Shown here piece by piece: positions 7,202 to 13,908 of a DNA stretch of 13,908 nt. Numbering within the stretch: the stretch's first letter is position 1; every line of letters begins with the position of its first letter. The notes below the pieces were generated by a model, which saw nothing but the letters and a program-made list of their open reading frames with translations, made no database searches and had not been told where the DNA came from. The stretch is taken from assembly GCA_018266965.1 (NCBI GenBank), contig JAFDZJ010000046.1, positions 1 to 13,908 of the forward strand. Direction: 5' to 3'. Source of the DNA: Bacteroidota bacterium. GTDB lineage: Bacteria > Bacteroidota > Bacteroidia > Flavobacteriales > Weeksellaceae. The translations under genes and the position numbers were made by a program.

Positions 7202-7636
7202 ATGATCCGAAGTAACAAGAAACTTGCAATAGATTTTGATGGTACAATAGTAGATGATGCTTATCCCGGAATTGGAAAACCAAAACTATTTGCTTTTGAA
7301 ACGCTAAAAAAACTACAATCCGAAGGGTACAGACTTATACTTTGGACATATAGACACGGAAAAACATTGGAAGAAGCTGTTGAGTTTTGTTCCAAAAATG
7401 GTGTGGATTTTTATGCCATTAATTCCAGTTTTGAAGGAGAAGTATTCGAACACGAAACACAATCCAGAAAGATAGATGCAGACTTGTTTATCGATGATAG
7501 AAATCTTGGAGGATTCCCAGGTTGGGGAGAAATTTACAACATTATTAATGAAAAAATAGAATTTCGTGTAGAAGGTAAAGAAGTGTTAGCATATTCCAAA
7601 ATAAAAAAAGAAAAGAAAAAAGGACTTTTTTGGTAA
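7202..7636 (+). CDS. Small HAD-type phosphatase (BT0820-like)
   Basis: Compact 144-residue member of the haloacid dehalogenase superfamily without a cap domain. Motif I is AIDFDGTIVDD (nucleophile D11, acid/base D13), motif II is the Thr49 in LILWTYR, and motifs III/IV are K90 with DADLFIDDR (D98/D99). It resembles the uncharacterised Bacteroidota family typified by BT0820; I do not know a substrate, and small size without a cap would allow a bulky one. I use the ATG at 7202 (MIRSNKKLAIDFDG): the frame stays open to a TTG at 7094, but that extension starts inside the preceding terminator, is hydrophobic and AT-rich, and contains the -7 box. The map start is 30 bases downstream with no terminator between, so the two are probably cotranscribed. 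Confidence 0.82.
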   Translation: MIRSNKKLAIDFDGTIVDDAYPGIGKPKLFAFETLKKLQSEGYRLILWTYRHGKTLEEAVEFCSKNGVDFYAINSSFEGEVFEHETQSRKIDADLFIDDRNLGGFPGWGEIYNIINEKIEFRVEGKEVLAYSKIKKEKKKGLFW

Positions 7637-7666
7637 AAAAATATCGAAAAACCTAAATCGAATAAA

Positions 7667-8476
7667 ATGATTCAACTAAAAACAATAGAAGAACTCCGAT
7701 TGATGCGACAATCTGCACAATTGGTTTCCAAAACACTTGGCGAGTTAGCCAAGATTATTCAACCCGGCGTTACAACTTTGTCTTTGGACAAGTTGGCACA
7801 CGATTTTATAAAAGATCATGGTGCCGAACCTGCTTTTTTAGGAATGTATGGTTTCCCAAACTCGTTGTGTATTTCTCCAAATGCAGAAGTAGTACATGGT
7901 ATTCCGAATAACAAACCCTTACAAGAAGGCGATATACTTTCTGTGGATTGTGGTGTGTATTGGAACGGTTTTTACGGTGATCATGCTTATTCTTTTGAAG
8001 TTGGTGAAGTAGCACCCGAAACTAAAAAACTACTGAAAATTACCAAAGAATCGCTATACAAAGGGATAGAACAATGTGTGCGAGGAAAAAGAGTTGGTGA
8101 TATTTCCAATGCGATACAAACTTATTGCGAAGACCACGGATACGGTGTTGTAAGAGAATTGGTTGGTCATGGTTTGGGGAAAAAAATGCACGAAGATCCA
8201 CAAGTACCAAATTATGGTAGAAAAGGTAGCGGAAAAGTTCTAAAAGATGGTATTGTACTTGCTATAGAACCTATGATAAATCTAGGTACCCACGAAGTGA
8301 AATTTCATGACGACGGTTGGACAGTTACCTCCAAAGACAATTCTCCGTCTGCTCATTTCGAGCATGATGTAGCAATAATCCAAGGAAAACCTGTATTACT
8401 CTCTACATTTCAGTATATTTATGATGCTCTAGGAATAGTAAGCGACGAAGAAAAACCATATATGATGGATTTTTAA
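7667..8476 (+). CDS. map: Type I methionine aminopeptidase
   Basis: Dinuclear-metal enzyme that removes the initiator Met from nascent proteins. The 269 residues cover the whole pita-bread fold. The five metal ligands can be placed: D94 and D105 (SVDCGVYWNGFYGDHA), H168 (LVGHGLGKKMHEDPQVPN), E201 (AIEPMINLG) and E232 (HFEHDVAII). The substrate His is in EVVHGIPNN. The ATG start MIQLKTIEELRLMRQSAQ matches family N termini. In many bacteria map sits in the secY-infA ribosomal region; here it follows a HAD phosphatase gene, as can occur when Bacteroidota carry map elsewhere. The C-terminal tail after the last ligand (about 35 residues, LSTFQYIYDALGIVSDEEKPYMMDF) is somewhat longer than in E. coli. 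A terminator follows. Confidence 0.96.
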   Translation: MIQLKTIEELRLMRQSAQLVSKTLGELAKIIQPGVTTLSLDKLAHDFIKDHGAEPAFLGMYGFPNSLCISPNAEVVHGIPNNKPLQEGDILSVDCGVYWNGFYGDHAYSFEVGEVAPETKKLLKITKESLYKGIEQCVRGKRVGDISNAIQTYCEDHGYGVVRELVGHGLGKKMHEDPQVPNYGRKGSGKVLKDGIVLAIEPMINLGTHEVKFHDDGWTVTSKDNSPSAHFEHDVAIIQGKPVLLSTFQYIYDALGIVSDEEKPYMMDF

Positions 8477-8502
8477 AAAAAAATATTAAAATAAATTACC
8501 CT

Positions 8503-8542
8503 ATTAGGTTCGGAAATAATTATTTTTGAACCTAATTTTTTT
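8503..8542 (+). terminator. Terminator after map
   Basis: Stem ATTAGGTTC (8503-8511) / GAACCTAAT (8528-8536), which continues inward through G-U and A-T pairs to a tetraloop AATT, giving about 15 bp, followed by TTTTTT to 8542. It occupies the first codons of the longest frame of the next gene. Confidence 0.88.
8521..8528 (+). promoter_or_regulatory. Putative -7 box for the methyltransferase gene, inside the terminator
   Basis: TATTTTTG fits TAnnTTTG and ends 24 bases before the TTG at 8553, nearly the same spacing as the box at 7171-7178. It forms part of the loop side and 3' arm of the map terminator hairpin. Confidence 0.4.
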
Positions 8543-8552
8543 AATATTTACC

Positions 8553-9320
8553 TTGAAAAATTCTTTAACCAAAATAATTCTAAATCTATTTCCAAGACCT
8601 TTGCTTATAAAAATAAGTATTTGGATTAGGCCAATCATTTATCTTTACTACAAAGGAAATAAATTTTTGGATCCAATAGATGGAAAATCCTATCGAAAAT
8701 TTCTACCCTACGGATATGGAAAACAAAGGCAAAATGCACTTTCTCCAGGTACTCTCAGTTTGGAAAGGCATCGACAGATGTGGTTGTATCTGCAGAATGA
8801 AACCAATTTTTTCCAAGACAACTTGAAAGTTTTGCATATAGCACCCGAACAAGAATTTTTGAGAAAATTCCGAAAAATGAAAAACTTGGACTATATCTCT
8901 GCAGATTTGTACTCTCCAATAGTCGATGTAAAAGCAGATATACTGGACTTACCTTTCCCGGACAATAGTTTTGATGTGGTGTTTTGCAACCATGTATTGG
9001 AACATATCAACGACGATAGGAAAGCAATGTCCGAATTGTATCGTGTATTGAAGCCAGGAGGTTGGGGAATATTGCAAGTGCCAATGAAAAATTCTTTAGA
9101 AAAAACTTATGAAGATTTTACCATTACCGACCCCAAAGAAAGACAAAAACACTTCGGACAATATGATCATGTGAGATGGTATGGTTTGGATTATTTCCAA
9201 AGATTGCAATCCGTAGGATTTCATACCAATGCACTCTACTACTCGCAACGATTTTCCGAAGAAGAAATTAAGAAATTTGGACTCATCAAAAATGAAATTT
9301 TACCTCTCGTTTCCAAATGA
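8553..9320 (+). CDS. Class I SAM-dependent methyltransferase, TTG start
   Basis: 255-residue protein with a methyltransferase type 11-like core. Motif I is altered: VLHIAPEQEF (residues 93-102) replaces the usual glycine-rich VLDIGCG. It is followed by YISADLYSP (acidic residue for the SAM ribose), DILDLPFPDNSFDVVFCNHVLEHI and ELYRVLKPGG. The HxAPE form occurs in methyltransferases of surface-sugar and envelope clusters (from memory), but the substrate here is unknown. Residues 1-35 are hydrophobic and basic (IILNLFPRPLLIKISIWIRP), suggesting membrane attachment. No in-frame ATG precedes the core, so a TTG start is needed. The TTG at 8553 is preferred over 8526, which lies in a terminator arm and a -7 box. 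It appears to be a single-gene transcript. Confidence 0.78.
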   Translation: MKNSLTKIILNLFPRPLLIKISIWIRPIIYLYYKGNKFLDPIDGKSYRKFLPYGYGKQRQNALSPGTLSLERHRQMWLYLQNETNFFQDNLKVLHIAPEQEFLRKFRKMKNLDYISADLYSPIVDVKADILDLPFPDNSFDVVFCNHVLEHINDDRKAMSELYRVLKPGGWGILQVPMKNSLEKTYEDFTITDPKERQKHFGQYDHVRWYGLDYFQRLQSVGFHTNALYYSQRFSEEEIKKFGLIKNEILPLVSK

Positions 9321-9418
9321 TATAATAGAGTAGTGTATAGACTTATATTATATTTTCCAAAGTGTCCAAAATGGATTGTGTCATGAAAAATTATCCAAAT
9401 ACATCGATAGAAAATTCA

Positions 9419-9426
9419 TATATTTG
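9419..9426 (+). promoter_or_regulatory. -7 box for hppD
   Basis: TATATTTG is an exact TAnnTTTG match, 42 bases before the hppD ATG. No TTG is seen at 17-23 bases upstream. The 148-base gap from 9321 to 9468 otherwise holds only a weak AT-only inverted repeat. Confidence 0.55.
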
Positions 9427-9468
9427 TAGAAATAACCTAATAAATAATCATCTTAAAAAAAAATAAAA

Positions 9469-10599
9469 ATGTCAACACTTACTTTTGCAGAAAAAATAGC
9501 ACAGGCAGAAAATTTTCTTCCGATAAATGGTACAGATTATATAGAGTTTTATGTAGGAAATGCCAAGCAATCTGCTCATTACTACAAAACAGCCTTTGGT
9601 TTTCAATCCGTAGCTTATGCAGGTCCGGAAACTGGTGTTAGAGATAGAGCTTCTTATGTATTGCAACAAGGAAAGATAAGGTTAGTTCTTACCTCCGGTC
9701 TCAATTCGGATTCGCCAATTTGTGAACATCAAAAAAAACATGGTGATGGTGTAAAAATCCTAGCTCTTTGGGTAGATGATGCCTACAAAGCTTTCGAAGA
9801 AACAACTAAAAGGGGTGGAAAACCTTATATGGAACCTACAACTATTACAGACCAATTCGGCGAAGTTAGGATGTCTGGTGTTTATACTTATGGTGAAACG
9901 GTTCACATGTTTGTAGAAAGAAAAAATTATACCGGAGCTTTTATGCCAGGATACGAAAAATGGGAAAGCGACTACAATCCATCGGATGTTGGACTTTTGT
10001 ATGTCGATCACTGTGTCGGAAATGTAGATTGGAACAGAATGTTGCCAGTAGTAAAGTGGTATGAAGAAGTAATGGGTTTTGTAAATATTTTGAGTTTTGA
10101 TGACAAACAAATTAATACAGAATATTCTGCACTAATGTCCAAAGTGATGTCCAATGGAAATGGTTTCGCCAAATTCCCAATCAACGAACCTGCCGAAGGT
10201 AAGAAAAAATCCCAAGTAGAGGAATATTTGGATTTTTATGAAGGAGAAGGAGTGCAACATATTGCAGTGGCAACCAAAGATATTATAAAAACAGTTACCG
10301 AACTGAAAGCCAGAGGAGTAGAATTTCTTTCTGCACCGCCAGAAGCCTATTATGATATGGTTCCGGAAAGGGTAGGACATATTGATGAGGATATAAAAAA
10401 ATTGCAAAACCTTGGAATACTTATCGATTGTGATGAGGAAGGATATTTGTTACAAATCTTTACCAAACCTGTAGAAGATAGACCTACTTTGTTTTTTGAA
10501 ATTATCGAAAGACATGGTGCTCAAAGTTTCGGAGCTGGTAATTTTAAAGCACTTTTCGAAGCTTTGGAAAGAGAACAAGAAAGAAGAGGAAATTTGTAA
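9469..10599 (+). CDS. hppD: 4-hydroxyphenylpyruvate dioxygenase
   Basis: Fe(II) enzyme that turns 4-hydroxyphenylpyruvate into homogentisate in tyrosine degradation. The 376 residues are typical. It has two vicinal-oxygen-chelate domains: N-terminal about 20-155 (DYIEFYVGNAKQSAHYYKTAFGF, substrate-free half) and C-terminal about 175-360. The iron ligands are H181 (VDHCVGNV), H264 (VQHIAVAT) and E344 (FFEIIERHG). The conserved tail QSFGAGNFKALFEALEREQ is present. The ATG start gives MSTLTFAEKIAQAENFLPINGTDYIEF, as in family members. In many Flavobacteria the homogentisate dioxygenase gene is adjacent; here a repeat array and a secreted protein gene follow, and a methyltransferase gene precedes, so the rest of the pathway must be elsewhere. 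A 4-hydroxymandelate synthase is less likely given the length and ligand context. Confidence 0.96.
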   Translation: MSTLTFAEKIAQAENFLPINGTDYIEFYVGNAKQSAHYYKTAFGFQSVAYAGPETGVRDRASYVLQQGKIRLVLTSGLNSDSPICEHQKKHGDGVKILALWVDDAYKAFEETTKRGGKPYMEPTTITDQFGEVRMSGVYTYGETVHMFVERKNYTGAFMPGYEKWESDYNPSDVGLLYVDHCVGNVDWNRMLPVVKWYEEVMGFVNILSFDDKQINTEYSALMSKVMSNGNGFAKFPINEPAEGKKKSQVEEYLDFYEGEGVQHIAVATKDIIKTVTELKARGVEFLSAPPEAYYDMVPERVGHIDEDIKKLQNLGILIDCDEEGYLLQIFTKPVEDRPTLFFEIIERHGAQSFGAGNFKALFEALEREQERRGNL

Positions 10600-10601
10600 T
10601 A

Positions 10602-10708
10602 TCTAACCTCTAATCTCGTCTTTGGACGAGACAAGCTATCTAATATCTAATATCTAACCTCTAATTTCTAACTTCTAACTTCTAACTTCTAACCTCTAAC
10701 CTCTAATA
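10602..10708 (+). repeat. TCTAAYN heptamer array, interrupted by a hairpin
   Basis: Twelve copies of a 7-base unit TCTAA(C/T)N: two at 10602-10615, then ten in perfect register at 10639-10708 (TCTAATA, TCTAATA, TCTAACC, TCTAATT, three TCTAACT, two TCTAACC, TCTAATA). The 23 bases between the two blocks hold a short hairpin. It starts just after the hppD stop and ends before the terminator. I recall similar low-complexity heptamers between genes in Chryseobacterium-type genomes, but cannot confirm that here. Confidence 0.93.
10614..10631 (+). other. Hairpin inside the heptamer array
   Basis: Perfect 7-bp stem TCTCGTC (10614-10620) / GACGAGA (10625-10631) with a TTTG loop and no T run. Its GC content is far above that of the flanks. 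It could protect the hppD 3' end or mark the edge of an inserted repeat element. Confidence 0.7.
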
Positions 10709-10722
10709 ATCAACAATACCAA

Positions 10723-10758
10723 ACAATGAGGTATAAGTTATCTCATTGTCTTTTTTTT
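10723..10758 (+). terminator. Terminator downstream of hppD
   Basis: Stem ACAATGAGGTA (10723-10733) / TATCTCATTGT (10739-10749), 11 bp with one G-U pair, 5-base loop, then C and eight T. An ATG at 10726 within the 5' arm opens a frame into the next gene but is unlikely to be its start. Confidence 0.88.
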
Positions 10759-10782
10759 AATAAAAAAAACATTCAAAATACA

Positions 10783-11247
10783 ATGAAAAAAATTATTTTC
10801 ACAATATTATTTACTTTCTCTGTGGTGGGCTACAAGGCTCAATACGGAACAATAAATGCAATATTGGACAAGTTGGAAGCAAGAAAAGGAATTAACCAAC
10901 AGTTGGGAGAAATAAATTTTGACGACCTAAAATTTGTTTTAATAAAAGATTTTGATGACCATACCGAAAGAAATTTTATTGTCATCAAAGATAAAAATGC
11001 AACCTATATCGAAATTTCTGATGATAAAAAAAATGGACAAAGCACAACAAAAGTCTATTCCGGAGATATGATAAAGACTAAAAAAAATGTAGTGTCTTTT
11101 CGGTTTGATAAATTGGAGGGTAAAAAAATTGCTATTCCTTTGTCCAAAGTATTATTGCTTACCAGACAAGATGAAATTTTGTATCTTTTAGATGCCAATA
11201 ACAAAGACAGGTGGATAGAGGAAAGCTCCATCAAAAAAAACAAATAA
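10783..11247 (+). CDS. Small secreted protein of unknown function
   Basis: 154 residues with a signal peptide (residues 1-20, MKKIIFTILFTFSVVGYKAQ); the mature part is soluble and highly charged (many Lys and Asp), with no Cys. I do not recognise a domain. The body alternates beta-rich stretches (DLKFVLIKDFDDHTERNFIV, ATYIEISDD, VVSFRFDKL, IAIPLSKVLLLTRQDEILYLL), which suggests a small beta-sandwich or beta-barrel fold. I chose the ATG at 10783: an in-frame ATG 19 codons earlier lies in the hppD terminator and would bury the signal peptide. There is no T9SS C-terminal domain, so a periplasmic location is likely. It is followed by an AT-rich hairpin, then the S9 peptidase gene in the same direction; a functional link is not shown. 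Confidence 0.75.
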   Translation: MKKIIFTILFTFSVVGYKAQYGTINAILDKLEARKGINQQLGEINFDDLKFVLIKDFDDHTERNFIVIKDKNATYIEISDDKKNGQSTTKVYSGDMIKTKKNVVSFRFDKLEGKKIAIPLSKVLLLTRQDEILYLLDANNKDRWIEESSIKKNK

Positions 11248-11257
11248 CAGATTGATG

Positions 11258-11300
11258 TTTTTCTTCTTTTTTAAATTAAAATATTGAAGAAAAATTTTTT
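11258..11300 (+). terminator. Possible AT-rich terminator before the S9 peptidase gene
   Basis: TTTTTCTTC (11258-11266) pairs with GAAGAAAAA (11286-11294) across a 19-base AT loop, followed directly by TTTTTT. The stem is weak in GC, so efficiency is doubtful. Confidence 0.5.
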
Positions 11301-11342
11301 GTACAAAGATGAAGATTCATCAAACCTAAAAATATTTATTTT

Positions 11343-13340
11343 ATGAAACTAAAATCCACAATTATAGCCATGGCTGCAACTTCTTTTCTGAATGCTCAAA
11401 ATGTGATGACCCCAGAAAAACTTTGGACTCTCAACAAATTTTCGGTTGCTGCTATTGCACCGGATCAATCGTCTATAATCTACCAATCGGGTACTGTAGA
11501 TTTGAAAACTGAAAAAACAAAGAAAAAAAACTTTTTACTTCGAGTTTCGGACAATACAAATACGGCAATAGATTTTGGGAAGAAATCTATTATTCAGTGG
11601 GACAAAAATGGGATTTACGCTGTGGAAGATGGGAAAATTTTTCTTTCAAAAGATTTAGGAAAAACTTGGTCAGAATTTTATCCCATTGGAGAGGTGGACA
11701 ATATAACAATTGCACCAGATGGGAAAAAAATTGCGTTTAGTAAAGCTGTTTTAGTAGAAAATATTTTAGGCAAAGACAAATACAAAGACCTTCCAAAGAC
11801 TACCGCTCAAATCTATACCGACCTCAACAACAGACATTGGGATACTTGGAATACCGGAGAGTACAATCATGTATTTGTTGTCAATACCTCCGAAGAAATT
11901 GCTAAAGCTATTGATATTTTGGAAGGACAACCTTTTGATTGTCCACAAAAACCACATGGAGGTCAAGAGGATTTTATTTGGAGTCCGGACTCCTCACAGC
12001 TTTTGTATGTAACCAAAAAGAAAAGTGGAGCAGACTATGCACAAAGTACCAATACCGATATATTTTCATATAATTTAAAAACAAAAAATACCGAAAATAT
12101 TTCCGATGGAATGATGGGATATGATGTCAATCCAAAATTTTCACCAGATGGGAAAACTCTACTTTGGCAGAGTATGGCAAGAGATTGGTATGAAGCCGAT
12201 AAAAATGATATAATAATCATGGATTGGGTTTCGAAATCTAAAAAAAATATTACAAAAAATTGGGACGATTCTGTAAGTGGAGAAACTTTTTGGAGTAACG
12301 ATTCCAAAGAAATTTTTTTCAATGCAGCTTATAGAGGTACTGTACAATTGTTTTCCGCTAATGTAAAAAATAATGTTGTAAAACAAATTACAAATGGACA
12401 ATTTGATGTTACAGGAATTACAATGCAAAATAAAAATAAATTATTTGTTTCCAGAACGGACATCAATCATAGTGCAGACCTGTTTTCTGTTGATACAAAA
12501 AATGGAGATATGCTACAGGTAACAGAGATAAACAAAGAAAATTATCAAAAAATAACACCTGGGAAATCCGAACTGAAAATGGTAAAAACTACCGATGGAA
12601 AAGAGATGGGGGTTTGGTTTCACTACCCACCAAATTTTGACCCAAACAAAAAATATCCAACATTACTCTATTGTCAAGGTGGACCTCAATCTGCACTTTC
12701 CCAGTTTTTCAGTGTACGATGGAATTTCGCTTTGATGGCTGCCAACGATTATATAGTTGTAGCTCCCAACAGAAGAGGTATGCCAGGTTGGGGAACAGCT
12801 TGGAATGAGGCTATCTCCAAAGATTGGGGAGGACAACCTATAAAAGATTATCTGGCTGCTGCAGATTATGCCAAATCTTTACCTTTTGTAGATGCTGAAA
12901 GAATGGCCGCTGTTGGTGCAAGCTACGGTGGATATAGTGTTTTTATGTTAGCAGGAGTACATAACAATAGATTCAAAACTTTTATCGCTCATGATGGTTT
13001 GTTCGATATGAAATCTTGGTATGGTACAACGGAAGAAATTTGGTTTGCCAATTGGGATTTGGGTGGTAATTATTGGCAAAATCCTCAACCAAAAGCTTAT
13101 ACCGAATTCAACCCATCTAATTTTGTTGCAAAATGGAATAAACCAATCATGATTATACAAGGAGGGATAGATTTCAGAGTACCTTATGAACAAGGACAAG
13201 AAGCTTTTCAGGCAGCAAAATTGAGAGGTCTGAAATCCAAATTTTTATATTTTCCTAATGAAAACCATTGGGTTTTGCACCCTCAAAATGGTTTGGTTTG
13301 GCAAAAAGAATTTTTTGATTGGTTGAAAGAAACGCTTTAA
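11343..13340 (+). CDS. S9 family serine peptidase, dipeptidyl-peptidase 5-like
   Basis: 665-residue exported prolyl-oligopeptidase-family enzyme. Signal peptide about residues 1-19 (MKLKSTIIAMAATSFLNAQ), so probably periplasmic. Residues about 25-400 form a beta-propeller with WD40-like/TolB-like blades (IAPDGKKIAFS, IWSPDSSQLLYV, KFSPDGKTLLWQS, FWSNDSKEIFFN). Residues about 410-665 are an alpha/beta hydrolase: oxyanion region YCQGGPQS, nucleophile S527 in GASYGGYS, D610 in GGIDFRVP and H642 in NENHWVLHP. The spacing between the triad residues is close to that of Porphyromonas DPP5, which removes dipeptides after Ala or hydrophobic residues. The DPP5 assignment rests on recalled similarity; acylaminoacyl peptidase is the alternative. 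Such enzymes finish the breakdown of peptides for amino acid uptake. No clear TAnnTTTG box is seen upstream. Confidence 0.93.
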   Translation: MKLKSTIIAMAATSFLNAQNVMTPEKLWTLNKFSVAAIAPDQSSIIYQSGTVDLKTEKTKKKNFLLRVSDNTNTAIDFGKKSIIQWDKNGIYAVEDGKIFLSKDLGKTWSEFYPIGEVDNITIAPDGKKIAFSKAVLVENILGKDKYKDLPKTTAQIYTDLNNRHWDTWNTGEYNHVFVVNTSEEIAKAIDILEGQPFDCPQKPHGGQEDFIWSPDSSQLLYVTKKKSGADYAQSTNTDIFSYNLKTKNTENISDGMMGYDVNPKFSPDGKTLLWQSMARDWYEADKNDIIIMDWVSKSKKNITKNWDDSVSGETFWSNDSKEIFFNAAYRGTVQLFSANVKNNVVKQITNGQFDVTGITMQNKNKLFVSRTDINHSADLFSVDTKNGDMLQVTEINKENYQKITPGKSELKMVKTTDGKEMGVWFHYPPNFDPNKKYPTLLYCQGGPQSALSQFFSVRWNFALMAANDYIVVAPNRRGMPGWGTAWNEAISKDWGGQPIKDYLAAADYAKSLPFVDAERMAAVGASYGGYSVFMLAGVHNNRFKTFIAHDGLFDMKSWYGTTEEIWFANWDLGGNYWQNPQPKAYTEFNPSNFVAKWNKPIMIIQGGIDFRVPYEQGQEAFQAAKLRGLKSKFLYFPNENHWVLHPQNGLVWQKEFFDWLKETL

Positions 13341-13482
13341 ATTCAAAAAATATAATATTCCAGGAAATCCGACAATTTTAATCAGGCTAAACGAATTAAA
13401 ATATAGACTATTATCGCTTTATAGTTATTTGTTTAATTTTTATTTTAATGCGTTTGACCGACAATATTAATCTATACTTCGT

Positions 13483-13908
13483 ATGAAAAAATATTTTTTC
13501 TTAACAGTTTTATTTTTGATGAATACACTATTTGCTCAAACTGACAATTACAAAAATGTAATAGATAATTTTGTTACAAATTATAATACAGAAAAGTATA
13601 ATGATATTTTCGCTGCTTTTTCCCCGGAAACGAAACAAGCATTACCTTTGGATAAAACGAATGATTTTTTGAAAAATCTAAAAAATCAAGTTGGGAAAAT
13701 TGAAGATAAAGAATTTATTGGCTTCCAAAAACAGTCGTATGCAACCTATAAAACAAAATGTGAGAAAGCAATTTTGGCAATAAATATTTCTATAGATAAG
13801 CAAAATAAAATTAATGGATTTTACATAATTCCCTATGAAGAGCCAAATAAAAATCCTACAAATAATATTATAAATGCCTTGCAGACATATCCAAAAGATA
13901 TTGCAGAA
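13483..13908 (+). CDS. Exported protein with DUF3887-like N-terminal domain, 5' part (probably a serine hydrolase)
   Basis: The frame opens at ATG 13483 and is still open at the window edge: 142 codons, 3' end missing. It has a signal peptide MKKYFFLTVLFLMNTLFAQ (1-19), then a compact domain: NVIDNFVTNYNTEKYNDIFA, AFSPETKQALPLDKTNDFL, LKNQVGKIEDKEFIGFQK, ATYKTKCEKAILAINISIDK and INGFYIIPYEEPN. This NTF2-like pattern (accumulate, load, residual growth factor) resembles the DUF3887-type domain that in Flavobacteria often precedes a beta-lactamase-related serine hydrolase domain. The catalytic part, if present, would begin just past the window, so the enzyme call is inference. The 142-base gap before it holds no clear terminator; TGCGTTTG (13449-13456) is a one-mismatch -7 candidate, 26 bases before the ATG. 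Confidence 0.75.
   Translation, partial: MKKYFFLTVLFLMNTLFAQTDNYKNVIDNFVTNYNTEKYNDIFAAFSPETKQALPLDKTNDFLKNLKNQVGKIEDKEFIGFQKQSYATYKTKCEKAILAINISIDKQNKINGFYIIPYEEPNKNPTNNIINALQTYPKDIAE

Noticed and set aside
9320..9353. Possible terminator after the methyltransferase (ATATAATA / TATTATAT)
   Set aside because: The stem is only A-T pairs with an 18-base loop and a short T tract, so I could not support it.
9760..10407. Minus-strand open frames over hppD
   Set aside because: Aromatic-rich, motif-free translations antisense to the iron-binding domain of hppD.
10602..10708. Heptamer array as a CRISPR or coding repeat
   Set aside because: The units are 7 bases with no spacers, and the array lies outside any supported gene; no cas genes are nearby.
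10726..10782. Earlier ATG for the secreted protein
   Set aside because: It lies in the 5' arm of the hppD terminator and would place 19 residues ahead of a normal signal peptide.
13375..13402. Inverted repeat ATTTTAAT / ATTAAAAT after the S9 peptidase
   Set aside because: AT-only 8-bp stem, 12-base loop and no T run; likely chance in AT-rich DNA.
1..13908. A defence, phage, toxin or biosynthetic cassette
   Set aside because: Every supported gene except two small unknowns belongs to a familiar metabolic, envelope or regulatory family; there are no transposase, integrase, nuclease-system or tRNA-flanked boundaries and no evident change in base composition.

Overview
The window reads as a chromosomal segment of a low-GC (about one third G+C) Flavobacteriia bacterium, most like the Weeksellaceae (Chryseobacterium group). 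The support is a PorX-type regulator of the type IX secretion system, several exported proteins whose signal peptides end in -FSQ, -MAQ, -NAQ or -FAQ, PorT-like outer-membrane barrels, the Bacteroidota -7 promoter element TAnnTTTG in front of several genes, and no Shine-Dalgarno-like sequences. The genus is an inference.

Layout. 1-2347: the 3' part of an LpxD-type lipid A acyltransferase, then sucD (TCA cycle) and an outer-membrane barrel protein likely read with sucD, closed by a strong terminator. 2400-4146: porX alone between its own leader and a terminator. 4166-4924: xth (DNA repair nuclease), which converges on a minus-strand pyrE-pyrF fusion (4968-6329) across a shared bidirectional terminator. 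6330-6469 is a divergent promoter region; it serves pyrE-pyrF on the minus strand and a second barrel gene (6470-7042) on the plus strand. 7202-8476: a small HAD phosphatase and map, probably one transcript, ended by a terminator whose 3' arm contains a -7 box for the next gene, a methyltransferase with a TTG start (8553-9320). 9469-10599: hppD (tyrosine catabolism), followed by a heptamer repeat array and a terminator. 10783-13340: a small secreted protein of unknown function and a periplasmic S9 (DPP5-like) peptidase. 13483-end: the 5' part of another exported protein, which runs off the window.

The genes are mostly core metabolism and envelope functions arranged as single genes or pairs; I see no phage, transposon, CRISPR, toxin or defence cassette. 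No gap between genes exceeds about 185 bases. I found no convincing new multi-gene system. The points most worth a second look are the eukaryote-like UMP-synthase fusion, the TCTAAYN heptamer array with an embedded hairpin, and the overlap of a terminator with a promoter upstream of the methyltransferase. Three genes have likely starts downstream of the longest open frame because a terminator or promoter element occupies the extension; a fourth (xth) also has its start placed downstream, on homology and on its ATG.
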